This document shows, in pieces, positions 16,201 through 23,829 of a DNA stretch of 29,683 nt. Source of the DNA: Methylococcales bacterium (GTDB taxonomy: Bacteria; Pseudomonadota; Gammaproteobacteria; Methylococcales; Methylomonadaceae); NCBI GenBank assembly GCA_009692395.1, contig SHZG01000005.1:1-29683 (forward strand), in the 5' to 3' direction. The first letter of the stretch is position 1, and each line of letters begins with the position of its first letter. A program made the position numbers and the translations under genes. Under the pieces are notes generated by a model. It did no database searches. It worked only from the letters and a program-made list of their open reading frames with translations, and was not told the DNA's origin.

Positions 16201-18742
16201 CGATTTGTTCAGGCGTACGTTTTTCGTAACCCGTGTCTAAATACGCGGTGTCGCTGGCTTCGGGCGATTGTTCAGTAACGTATAAAATCGGTTCATCGGT
16301 CATGCGGATGTATTCACGCACTGCGGTATTGCCGTAGGAATGTCCCGCGCCATCCTGACGTTCTTTAAACAAACCTAAAAACGGAATGTCTTTTTCTTCG
16401 CGCACAGTCAGTGCTTTACCGTGCCATTCCGCCGCACTTGCCGCTATATCCGCATAACGCACACCGCCGACTGAGGCGTGAATGTTGGGGAAATACGGGC
16501 TTAATTTGGGTTCGTCGGTGTCGAGATAATTGGACTCGAAGAACTCACCGCCTATATAACTTTCAGCGGTACACAAGCCGAATTTACCCATCGTTTTCAT
16601 CAACGATTTTTCCGTGCCTTTTTGGAATTTATACAGTACGCTTGCCCATTCCGCAGGCGGGTAATGACTGATTACACGGTCATGAACACTGAGCGGGCAT
16701 ATCGCAGACGCGCCAAAACCAAGAATAGTGGCGACATCGTGCGGACTGGCGGCTTGTCCTGTTTCAGCAATCAGTGACGAATTGAAACGTAAGCCGTGTT
16801 TGACTAAATGCTGATTAGCGGCGGCAATCATTAACAACGCGGGAATAGCACCGTGAGTTTCGTTGATATTCGCATCCGTTAAAATGATAATGCCTGTGTT
16901 GTTACGCGCCGCTGTGGCGACTTGTTCACACACCGCTGTCACTGCCGCTGTCAGGTTGACTTCATTTTGTGCCTCATCGTTAAAATCGGGCGTGTACAAC
17001 ATATCTAGCGTGCTATTACTCACGGCGGTTTGTCTACGGATTTGTTCTAATTGAGCGCGTTGTAAAATCGGCGATTCAATCACCAATTGTTTACTGTATT
17101 CATCAGAGAACGTGGGTTTTGCACCGAGCGCAACCCGCAGAGTCATGCCATCACTTTCACGGATAGAATCCAACGGCGGGTTGGTGACTTGCGCAAACCG
17201 TTGGCTGAAATAACGTGACATCCCGCCTTCGGCACTGGATAGCGCGTTCGGCGCGAGTCCGTAACCCATTGCGGTGACTTTTTCTAAACCTGTCGCCAAC
17301 ATAGGGTCAAGCAAAAAGCGGAAACTTTCTTGATTTAATGAATACGCAGTGTAACGTTGGTCGATATTTAAACTGTGATTATCGGATAATTCGGATAATT
17401 CAACGCTAGGCAATTCGGCTAAATGCAGGCAGCGTTTAGCCAGTAATGCAGTGTAGTCTTGTTCTTTGGCTAAACGTTCCAGCACTTCTGCATTATGGTA
17501 AGTTTCGCCTGTGCTGTGGTCAAAATACAGCATTCCGCCCGCTTCAATACGACCGCGTTTTAAAATATCCGCAGGTGGAAAATCAATCTGTCCCGCTTCG
17601 GACATGACGGCTAAATAATCGTGTGTTTCAACAGAACGCAACGGACGCAAACCCAAACGGTCTAAACGCGCACCAACTCGAATACCGTCATTAAAAATCA
17701 ACGCCGCAGGACCGTCATTTTTTTCTTCGTATAAGCTGAAATACTCCAGCATGGCGCGTACTTCTGGCGACAAGGTGGTGTCGTTTTCCCACGCAGGCGG
17801 CATCATGGCTAAAACGGCAGTCACAATGTCCAGATTGTCTTCGTTAATACGGCGGGTTAGGGTTTGATCCAAACGCCCTGAATCGGATTGTCCGCAGGGG
17901 AAACAGATGTGCTTGCCGTGCTGTCTGGCAATGGCGTTTTCGCTGAGGCGGTTTTTCTTATCGGTGTTTAATTCACCGTTGTGCGCCATGTAACGGAACG
18001 GCTGTGCCATCATGGTCGCAGGCGCGGTATTAGTCGAAAAACGGGTATGGAAAAACAGGGTGTGGATTTCGTGATTGGTGTCGTACAAGTCGATAAAGTA
18101 CGGAATCACTTCATGCGAATTTAAACGACCTTTATAGACCTGAGTGCGTGAACTCATGGATAACGGATAAAACCCCGCCAACTCTTCACGCGTAAAACCT
18201 TCAACTTCAATATCCAGTAATGCAGCTTGAATGTGGCGTTCAAATTGGTCATGCGTTGCGTCGTTTAAATGTTCAGGACGGGCAAACACAAACTGCTCGA
18301 TAGGCAATTGGGCTTTAATCGCCGCCGCATTCAGCACACTGTTATCCACAGGAATGACGCGCCGAGCCAGTATCGGCAAGTTAAAAGCATTAAAATGCCG
18401 CACAACTAATTCATTGGCATCGGAATCATGATGGGCGTGATCTTCTGGATAAAAGAAGTTCGCTACGCCGAATTGACCCAGTTCCAATGCCGCATTATTG
18501 GTAATTCGACGAAAGAATTTCAGCGATAAATCAATATTGACCCCCGCACCGTCACCGATACCTTCAGCACTCATACCACCACGATGGGGAATAGTACATA
18601 AAGCTTCATGGGATTTAGCCAATAAATCGTACGTTTGTTTGCTTTGCTTGTGGGTAATAAAACCCACGCCGCAACTGTCCTGCGAAAGTTCTGCGTTATA
18701 AAGCATGGCTTGTTTATTGCTCCATCGGGGATTTTTAGTCAT
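13292..18742 (-). CDS. Long glutamate synthase-like protein (second GltB paralogue)
   Basis: At 1816 residues this is about 300 longer than GltB but has the same domain order. An amidotransferase domain has Cys24 (DSCGVGF) after a short propeptide. The FMN domain has GALSNSGEGGEHSSRFG, GAKPGEGGQLP, and SPPPHHDTYSIEDLGQLIHD. A GXGXG domain holds GTCNDGVGKSACGG. Two additions stand out: about 100 residues before the FMN domain (roughly 900-1000) and a helical tail of about 180 residues (about 1635-1816) rich in Ala, Glu and Gln. The iron-sulfur cysteines are C1245, C1251 and C1255 (C-x5-C-x3-C), one residue tighter than in GltB. No second small subunit is adjacent, so it may share GltD, use another electron donor or do a related reaction. 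AGGA lies just before the ATG at 18742. Confidence 0.85.
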   Translation of the reverse strand: MTKNPRWSNKQAMLYNAELSQDSCGVGFITHKQSKQTYDLLAKSHEALCTIPHRGGMSAEGIGDGAGVNIDLSLKFFRRITNNAALELGQFGVANFFYPEDHAHHDSDANELVVRHFNAFNLPILARRVIPVDNSVLNAAAIKAQLPIEQFVFARPEHLNDATHDQFERHIQAALLDIEVEGFTREELAGFYPLSMSSRTQVYKGRLNSHEVIPYFIDLYDTNHEIHTLFFHTRFSTNTAPATMMAQPFRYMAHNGELNTDKKNRLSENAIARQHGKHICFPCGQSDSGRLDQTLTRRINEDNLDIVTAVLAMMPPAWENDTTLSPEVRAMLEYFSLYEEKNDGPAALIFNDGIRVGARLDRLGLRPLRSVETHDYLAVMSEAGQIDFPPADILKRGRIEAGGMLYFDHSTGETYHNAEVLERLAKEQDYTALLAKRCLHLAELPSVELSELSDNHSLNIDQRYTAYSLNQESFRFLLDPMLATGLEKVTAMGYGLAPNALSSAEGGMSRYFSQRFAQVTNPPLDSIRESDGMTLRVALGAKPTFSDEYSKQLVIESPILQRAQLEQIRRQTAVSNSTLDMLYTPDFNDEAQNEVNLTAAVTAVCEQVATAARNNTGIIILTDANINETHGAIPALLMIAAANQHLVKHGLRFNSSLIAETGQAASPHDVATILGFGASAICPLSVHDRVISHYPPAEWASVLYKFQKGTEKSLMKTMGKFGLCTAESYIGGEFFESNYLDTDEPKLSPYFPNIHASVGGVRYADIAASAAEWHGKALTVREEKDIPFLGLFKERQDGAGHSYGNTAVREYIRMTDEPILYVTEQSPEASDTAYLDTGYEKRTPEQIDNAGITPAYRSFTKNLYEERDARPAALRDIMDFPADINVADSVDDFDRILGKQNLRGNVTLLIRGLRVTQVEEYEFAINLIERDSNQRLENLVQHFKNRFADITFDIAIVENTIVMQVASHKSLLARYLLSIQTARKPIALSDVQPAHEITATLASGAMSHGALLAEAHEAVAQGTNIVGALSNSGEGGEHSSRFGTLKSSKIKQFASGRFGVWAGYLADSNIEEIEIKIAQGAKPGEGGQLPAAKVSVEIAALRGGTPRVELVSPPPHHDTYSIEDLGQLIHDAKAARVRVGVKLVSSEGIGTIAVGVAKAGADVINVAGNTGGTGAAAVTSLKNSGRSPEIGIAEVHQALAVNGLRDKVIVRCSGAHQSGLDVVKSAILGADSFEFGTTALMMLRCVMAKNCNIKCPAGLTTAHEEFKGDARVLAQYFINLAHEVREILASLGYRSLQELRGKTELLHLINHPCMVGQLDLTKMLAQVDVVKIDKAVYLEACFTIDDNIIEQIKAGLATQQQQQIIIEGKGFKLNNRNKTVGGQAAIDLERYLNYQITDAQLNDSNIIYTHSNGRRYLAPDSVIIRTHGSAGQSYAAFMNDGMRMEHKGTCNDGVGKSACGGVLVVESPGGGIKTQGNNVLIGNFALFGATGGKAFINGEAGDRFAVRNSGAMAVVEGVGDFACEYMTNGSVLNIGGFGKGVCNGMSGGNAYQYDPENRLAALYDKSSVALYRLTEEAVVAHEAIILAMLEEHAAYANSSKARNLLANWATERQHFYVALPLWLNKTQTAAHLLAAMDRKEMVEELAVELAQVQIAQVRTAYQTAQPLFGGAIPEHTAQLINSFAVLDKAEQLARELYKSAKQSVDAKQIEQAARQLILERPRKLQEALVKNTREAYSYYTDEQLACLLANKRINDYKTALINRSVQSIYSMGSTVWIIDQDRHNRLALAGIPCVEAHLAEIVSVGIAQTLLSEVVA

Positions 18743-18842
18743 TATCCTGCCCGTTCTCTCATCGAGTTGTTGTGTACAACGTTTAGTGTCGTTTTTAGGT
18801 CGTGTGTGGTAGAGTCAAACACATTAATTCTGCGTAGTGCTG

Positions 18843-18872
18843 ACTATATTATCGTTTAGCGAAACCCGTCAA
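18843..18872 (-). promoter_or_regulatory. Candidate sigma70 promoter of the GltB-like gene
   Basis: On the minus strand TTGACG (18872-18867), an 18-nt spacer and TATAGT (18848-18843) lie about 100 nt before the start codon at 18742. In the leader, GTTGTGTACAAC (18769-18780) is a small inverted repeat that could be an operator. The 192-nt gap is shared with the divergent hydroxylase gene; I do not see an equally good promoter in that direction. Confidence 0.4.
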
Positions 18873-18934
18873 TGGTAACATAATCAAGCTAATCTGTCAG
18901 TTACACACTTCCTTTATCAAGCAAGTTGGTTGTT

Positions 18935-20152
18935 ATGAAAGAAAATTTTGATGTCATCATTGTCGGTGGCGGTATGGTGGGTTCTGCCGTTGCCTGTGGT
19001 TTGGGCGGTAGCTCTTTAAAAATTGCGGTGTTAGAAAGCTCACCGCCTGAGGCTTTTTCCCCAGAACAACCCCATGATTTGCGGGTTTCTGCACTCAGTA
19101 TTGCCTCACGCAATATTATTGAAATGGTGGGGGCGTGGGACGGTATCGTTAATCGCCGCATCTGCCCATTTCGCCGTATGCGCGTGTTTGAAACCGCAGG
19201 TGATACTGAATTTTGCAGTGATGATATTAACTACCCTGAGCTGGGTTATATCGTCGAAAATCGGGTCACACAATTGGCGTTATTAGACCGCTTGCAGGAA
19301 TTTCCTAATATTGAGCTAATTTGTCCGACCATTATCAGTAAAATCAACTACCGTTTAAGTGAACAGCCTGAAATTGAACTGAGTGATGGACGCGTATTAT
19401 CCGCAAAAGTATTGGTGGGTGCAGATGGCGCACAATCTCGCGTTCGACAAACCGTCGGCATAGGTATCACCAGTTGGGATTATCAACAACACGCGTTGGT
19501 GATTTACATTGACACCGATTACGAACAACAGGATATTACTTGGCAACGCTTTGTTGCCAGTGGCCCGCAAGCCTTTTTACCGCTGACAGGGCATTACGGC
19601 TCACTGGTTTGGTATAACTCACCCGATGAAATCAATCGCTTAAAAGCCTTGTCTTTTGATGACTTGAAGCTGGAATTAATAGCCGCGTTCCCTGATTGTT
19701 TAGGTAAAGTCAACGCCATATTAGGCATTGCCAGTTTTCCGTTAACCCGCCGTCATGCGCAAAGCTATGTTAAACAAGGTGTTGCCTTAGTCGGTGATGC
19801 CGCGCACACCATTAACCCGCTAGCTGGGCAAGGCGTGAATATTGGCTTATTAGATGCCGCTGCGTTGGCAGAAGTGTTGCTGGAAGCGAGCAAACAAGGG
19901 CTAGACATCGGTGATGTCAGCGTATTAAAGCGTTATGAAAAAATGCGCCGCAATGAAAATCTGAAAATGATGACTGTGATGGATGTGTTGTATAACGTAT
20001 TCAGCAATGACATTCTGCCTGTTAAGTTATTACGCAACTTAGGTTTGGGTTTAGCTGAACGCATCTTACCTGCTAAACATAAAGTCATGCGCGGTGCGAT
20101 GGGCTTGGAAGGAAAATTGCCGAAATTGGCAAGAGGCGAAACGATTATTTGA
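18935..20152 (+). CDS. UbiH/UbiF/VisC-family ubiquinone biosynthesis hydroxylase (UbiF-like)
   Basis: This FAD-dependent monooxygenase hydroxylates the ring of a ubiquinone precursor at the membrane. GGGMVGS (11-17) is the dinucleotide-binding loop, VGADGAQSRVRQ the family DG motif and VGDAAHTINPLAGQGVNIG the second FAD motif. GYIVENRV and SLVWYNSP resemble E. coli UbiF more than UbiH, which suggests the C6 hydroxylation step, but members of this family are hard to tell apart by eye. The ATG at 18935 gives 405 residues. A TTG three codons upstream would add only Met-Val-Val; neither start has a clear ribosome-binding site. It is followed after about 117 nt by rlmD on the same strand. Confidence 0.88.
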   Translation: MKENFDVIIVGGGMVGSAVACGLGGSSLKIAVLESSPPEAFSPEQPHDLRVSALSIASRNIIEMVGAWDGIVNRRICPFRRMRVFETAGDTEFCSDDINYPELGYIVENRVTQLALLDRLQEFPNIELICPTIISKINYRLSEQPEIELSDGRVLSAKVLVGADGAQSRVRQTVGIGITSWDYQQHALVIYIDTDYEQQDITWQRFVASGPQAFLPLTGHYGSLVWYNSPDEINRLKALSFDDLKLELIAAFPDCLGKVNAILGIASFPLTRRHAQSYVKQGVALVGDAAHTINPLAGQGVNIGLLDAAALAEVLLEASKQGLDIGDVSVLKRYEKMRRNENLKMMTVMDVLYNVFSNDILPVKLLRNLGLGLAERILPAKHKVMRGAMGLEGKLPKLARGETII

Positions 20153-20269
20153 ACATCGTTTACGCAAAAAATCACTTCAAGCAACTAGGCGAAGACGACA
20201 TATAATAACGCTTTCGCCATTAGCTACACACTAATAGCATTCGTTCTTTTCATTGGAAATAAATACAGC

Positions 20270-21610
20270 ATGGCACGCAGATCACGCAAAAAACCGTTAC
20301 CCGAAACCCCTGTTAGAGTCATTATTGAATCCTTAACTCACGATGGACGTGGGGTCGCTCATGTCGATGGCAAAGTCATTTTTATTGATGAAGCCTTACC
20401 CACCGAAGACGTTGAGTTTATTTATACCGAAAGCCGTAAAGATTACGCAGAAGGTCGCGTGGTTAAACTGCACAGCCGCGCTGATGATAGAGTGGATGCT
20501 TTGTGTCCGTATTATGGGGTCTGTGGCGGCTGTAGTTTTCAGCACGTTGAATCATCGGCACAAATTCGTATTAAACAAGAATTATTAATTGACCAATTCA
20601 AACGCATCGGCAAAGTGGATGCACCCGAATTATGGCAACCGTTGACAGGTGAACATTGGGGTTATCGCCGCAAAGCTCGCATGGGCGTTAAATATGTCGC
20701 TAAGAAAAATAACCGCGTATTAGTCGGTTTTAGAGAACGCCGTCATCCGTATTTAGCGGAAATTGATAGCTGTATTGTGATGCACCCAATAGTTGGCACG
20801 CGCTTAATCGCACTGGGTGAAATGATTGCTCAGTTAAGCATCCGCGATAAAATTCCACAAATTGAAGTCGCTATCGGTGATGAACAATGCGTGTTATCCA
20901 TTCGTGTATTAGAGCCGCCCACTGCTGAAGACATGGACATCATGAAAGCCTTTGAACGCGAACATCCACTGACGTTGTGTTTGCAATCGAAAGGCCCTGA
21001 TACCATCGTACCGCTAGACGGTGAAGCCGAAGTCATACCGACTTACGCACTACCCGATCACGGCATTGAGTTTAAATTTAGACCCGCCATGTTCACCCAA
21101 GTGAATTATGACATTAATCGGCAAATGATTAACCGCGTGTTAGACACCTTGAATTTAAACGAAAATGACACGGTATTGGATTTATTTTGTGGCTTAGGTA
21201 ATTTTACGCTGCCGATGGCAAAATATGCAGGCAGTGTGGTTGGTATCGAAGGCGACGCACCGCTGGTTAATCATGCCAAAGAAAACGCCCGTCACAATGG
21301 CATTACGAACGCAGAATTTTATGCCGCTGATTTAAGCAAAGATATTAGCAATGAACCGTGGGCAAATCGCAAATACACTAAAATCATGCTAGACCCGTCC
21401 AGAGCAGGCGCGTCGGAAGTGTTGCAGTATTTTAAAAAATGGCAACCTGAACAAATCATGTATGTGTCATGTAATCCATCTACCTTAGCGCGTGATGCAG
21501 GCATTTTGGTCAATGAACTCGGCTATACCTTGGTGAAAGCAGGCGTGATGGATATGTTCCCACAAACCGCTCATGTCGAATCAATGGCATTGTTTCAGAA
21601 AAAAAACTAA
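20270..21610 (+). CDS. rlmD: 23S rRNA (uracil-1939-C5)-methyltransferase
   Basis: RlmD methylates U1939 of 23S rRNA with S-adenosylmethionine. The 446 residues show an N-terminal TRAM domain (about 13-70), a 4Fe-4S cluster with C79, C85, C88 and C168 (CPYYGVCGGC), and a C-terminal methyltransferase domain. The latter has the SAM site DLFCGLGNF (304-312), the DPSRAG motif (375-380) and the catalytic nucleophile C401 in YVSCNPSTLARD. The basic start MARRSRKK is usual for the family. GGAAAT lies about 12 nt before the ATG. It stands between the hydroxylase gene and a hairpin repeat followed by tRNA-His. Confidence 0.95.
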   Translation: MARRSRKKPLPETPVRVIIESLTHDGRGVAHVDGKVIFIDEALPTEDVEFIYTESRKDYAEGRVVKLHSRADDRVDALCPYYGVCGGCSFQHVESSAQIRIKQELLIDQFKRIGKVDAPELWQPLTGEHWGYRRKARMGVKYVAKKNNRVLVGFRERRHPYLAEIDSCIVMHPIVGTRLIALGEMIAQLSIRDKIPQIEVAIGDEQCVLSIRVLEPPTAEDMDIMKAFEREHPLTLCLQSKGPDTIVPLDGEAEVIPTYALPDHGIEFKFRPAMFTQVNYDINRQMINRVLDTLNLNENDTVLDLFCGLGNFTLPMAKYAGSVVGIEGDAPLVNHAKENARHNGITNAEFYAADLSKDISNEPWANRKYTKIMLDPSRAGASEVLQYFKKWQPEQIMYVSCNPSTLARDAGILVNELGYTLVKAGVMDMFPQTAHVESMALFQKKN

Positions 21611-21620
21611 CATAAATCTC

Positions 21621-21682
21621 GTCCACGAAAGACATGAAACAAACACAGGTTTTTTTTCGTGCTTTTCGTGTCTTTCGTGGAC
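21621..21682. terminator. Long hairpin downstream of rlmD
   Basis: GTCCACGAAAGACA (21621-21634) pairs perfectly with TGTCTTTCGTGGAC (21669-21682), and the stem continues for five more pairs with one G-U. It starts 10 nt after the rlmD stop. There is no T-run after it, but the loop holds TTTTTTTT. It may end rlmD transcription; the motif is also a common dispersed repeat of proteobacteria. Confidence 0.5.
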
Positions 21683-21745
21683 AAAAACCAAAAACAACTG
21701 GTTTCTGTGTGGATATGGTTTAACAAGCACTAGCCATATTTTTTA

Positions 21746-21773
21746 TTGACATATTGATTGAACATCCTATAAT
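21746..21773 (+). promoter_or_regulatory. Sigma70 promoter of tRNA-His
   Basis: Consensus TTGACA at 21746-21751 and consensus TATAAT at 21768-21773 with a 16-nt spacer. Transcription would start near 21780, about 55 nt before the tRNA. The next bases are GCGGC, resembling the G/C discriminator of stable-RNA promoters. Confidence 0.8.
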
Positions 21774-21780
21774 AAGCGGC

Positions 21781-21820
21781 TGTTTCAGTGGATACTACCT
21801 GTATCAATCTTACTGAAACA
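21781..21820 (+). other. Predicted stem-loop at the 5' end of the tRNA-His precursor
   Basis: TGTTTCAGT (21781-21789) pairs with ACTGAAACA (21812-21820), and inside it GATAC (21791-21795) pairs with GTATC (21801-21805) around a 5-nt loop. The structure begins at the predicted transcription start and ends 13 nt before the mature tRNA. It could guide leader processing or be a repeat. Confidence 0.55.
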
Positions 21821-21833
21821 GTTTCTATATTGT

Positions 21834-21910
21834 GGTGAGCGTAGCTCAGTTGGTAGAGTCCCGGATTGTGATTCCGGTTGTCGCGGGTTCGAGCCCCGTC
21901 GTTCACCCCA
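21834..21910 (+). tRNA. tRNA-His (anticodon GTG)
   Basis: A complete cloverleaf: acceptor GTGAGCG pairs with CGTTCAC (one G-U), D-loop AGCTCAGTTGGTAGAG, anticodon loop TTGTGAT with GTG for histidine, T-arm GCGGGTTCGAGCCCCGT and an encoded CCA end. The extra G at 21834 opposite C73 (21907) is the G-1 identity feature of tRNA-His; in bacteria it is usually transcribed and kept by RNase P. It reads the His codons CAC and CAU. Confidence 0.95.
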
Positions 21911-22090
21911 CCTACAATATTAAATAATCTTCAAAAACAGCTTTCCCCTCTTTTCGATAATACCCATAGATTTATTTTCATGCTGAAAAATCATGCGGCA
22001 GTCGTCGTCATGCACAACCATTCAATACAAAATCGCATGAACAACTTTTTTACCTCTCTTTGATGTGTCAACACTTTTCAGGACACATTA

Positions 22091-22560
22091 TTAAGCAGGT
22101 TTTCGCTTCCAGATTGCCATAATCAATGCGTCGTTGACCAGCTTGGTTTTCATACGTTCTGCCATAGACCAGCCCACAATTTGCTGTGAATAGAGGTCTA
22201 TGACAACGGCTAAATATAACCAACCTTCTTGCGTATGAATGTAGATGATGTTCACCGACACAGACTTGATTGGGTTGATTTACCTCAAACTGGCGTGCTT
22301 GTGGTTGGGTGTGATAGTCAGGTTGTGTTTAGAATTCGTCGTTGCTCTAAACCGTCGCTTGGTTTTACACACCAACTGCACTTACAAAATGCGTCCAATG
22401 CGTCGCCGACTCGCGCTATCGTCTTATTTTACTAATACTGCTTTGAGACGGCGTGTTCCATAAACAGCGCGATTTTTGGTAAACGCGGCGGTAATCACCG
22501 CTTTCAGTTCCTTATCACGCTTGACTTTGCGACTTTCACCCACTTTAATACCCTGCCATT
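22091..22560 (-). pseudogene. IS3-family transposase (OrfB) remnant
   Basis: On the minus strand broken frames give KVGESRKVKRDKELKAVITA then FTKNRAVYGTRRLKAVL, a TAA, DDSASRRRIGRIL, another TAA, KRRFRATTNSKHNLTITPN, a frameshift to RQFEVNQPNQ, a second frameshift and then YIHTQEGWLYLAVVIDLYSQ and QIVGWSMAERMKTK up to a stop at 22091-22093. This is the helix-turn-helix and first part of the DDE integrase core of IS3-type OrfB. The remaining catalytic part (second Asp and Glu) is missing, so it is inactive by two stops, two frameshifts and a 3' deletion. TGTGTC and GACACA at 22064-22087 may be the residue of the element end. The 180 nt between the tRNA and this remnant hold nothing else that I recognise. 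Confidence 0.85.
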
Positions 22561-22592
22561 TATTCCCGCACAACACCATCACACCACGTTAA

Positions 22593-23786
22593 TCAAACCA
22601 CCTCAACCCGCGCAAATTTTCTTTTGCCGACTTGATAAACGTGATTGCTGCCGACTGCTAACAGCAGTTTGGTGTCGCTGACTTTTTCGCCGTCTATTTT
22701 TACCGCGCCTTGGTTAATCATGCGAATGGCTTCTGAGGTGCTGGCGGTTAAGCCTGCTTCTTTTAATAGATGGGTAATTGTGCAACCTGTCGCCTCGCCT
22801 TTAACAGTGACTTCGTCCATTTCATCGGGCATTGCACCGCGTTGGAATCGGGCTTCAAAGTTTTCCAGTGCTTTTGCGGCGGCTTCTTTATTATGAAAAC
22901 GTTCGACAATTTCTTGGGCTAACAGCACTTTGTAATTGCGTGGATTCGCGCCTTGTTCGCAGTCTTTCATCCATGCTTTGATTTCGGTCATGGGGCTGAA
23001 GCTGAGTAGTTCAAAATAACGCCACATGAGTACGTCAGAAATAGACATAATCTTACCGAACATTTCATCAGCTGCATCGGCTATGCCAATGTAGTTGTTG
23101 AGTGATTTGGACATTTTTTGTACGCCATCCAAGCCTTCTAAAATCGGCATGGTGATAACGACTTGCGGTTTTTGTCCGAATACTTCTTGGAGTTGTCGCC
23201 CCATTAACAGGTTGAATTTTTGATCTGTGCCGCCTAGTTCTACGTCGGCTTTCATGGCAACGGAATCGTAGCCTTGGATTAAGGGGTATAAAAACTCATG
23301 GATGGCTATGGGTTGACCGCTTTTATAGCGTTTACTAAAGTCATCACGTTCCAGCATACGCGCCACGGTGTTTTTCGCGGCAAGTTGAATGAGTTCGGCA
23401 GATGACATGGCGTTCATCCAAGTGGAATTAAAGACGACTTGGGTTTTAGCGGGATCAAGTATTTTAAAAATTTGGTCTTGATAGGTTTGGGCGTTGGCTA
23501 AGACATCTTCACGCGATAAGGGTTTGCGGGTGACGTTTTTACCCGTGGGATCGCCTATCATGCCTGTAAAATCGCCGATTAGAAATAATACCTCATGCCC
23601 TAAATCTTGAAATTGTTTTAATTTGTTGATTAAAACAGTATGCCCTAAATGCAAATCAGGGGCGGTGGGATCAAAACCTGCTTTGATGCGTAGCGGTCTA
23701 TTTTCGGCTAATTTTTTGATTAATGCGTGTTCAACTAAAACTTCGTCAGTTCCTCTGAGTAACTGCGCTAATACACTTTCTTGCAA
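22593..23786 (-). CDS. tyrS: Tyrosyl-tRNA synthetase
   Basis: TyrRS charges tRNA-Tyr with tyrosine. The 397 residues carry the class I signatures HLGH (46-49) and KMSKS (224-228), the tyrosine-binding region DVELGGTDQKFNLL (181-194) and a C-terminal S4 RNA-binding domain (about 335-397). The start is TTG at 23786, supported by GGAG seven nt upstream; no ATG lies nearby in frame before the conserved part. The family is the TyrZ-like branch, judging by the KAGFDPTAPDLHLGH start. It is followed by the IS3 remnant two or more nt beyond its stop, with no clear terminator, and preceded by rbgA on the same strand. Confidence 0.96.
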   Translation of the reverse strand: MQESVLAQLLRGTDEVLVEHALIKKLAENRPLRIKAGFDPTAPDLHLGHTVLINKLKQFQDLGHEVLFLIGDFTGMIGDPTGKNVTRKPLSREDVLANAQTYQDQIFKILDPAKTQVVFNSTWMNAMSSAELIQLAAKNTVARMLERDDFSKRYKSGQPIAIHEFLYPLIQGYDSVAMKADVELGGTDQKFNLLMGRQLQEVFGQKPQVVITMPILEGLDGVQKMSKSLNNYIGIADAADEMFGKIMSISDVLMWRYFELLSFSPMTEIKAWMKDCEQGANPRNYKVLLAQEIVERFHNKEAAAKALENFEARFQRGAMPDEMDEVTVKGEATGCTITHLLKEAGLTASTSEAIRMINQGAVKIDGEKVSDTKLLLAVGSNHVYQVGKRKFARVEVV

Positions 23787-23829
23787 GGTCTTTCTCCAAC
23801 TTTAAATATAAATAGATAGTATAAAATGA

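Noticed and set aside
22229..22463. Two overlapping plus-strand frames of about 70 codons
   Set aside because: They are antisense to the IS3 transposase remnant, show no family features and have no ribosome-binding site.
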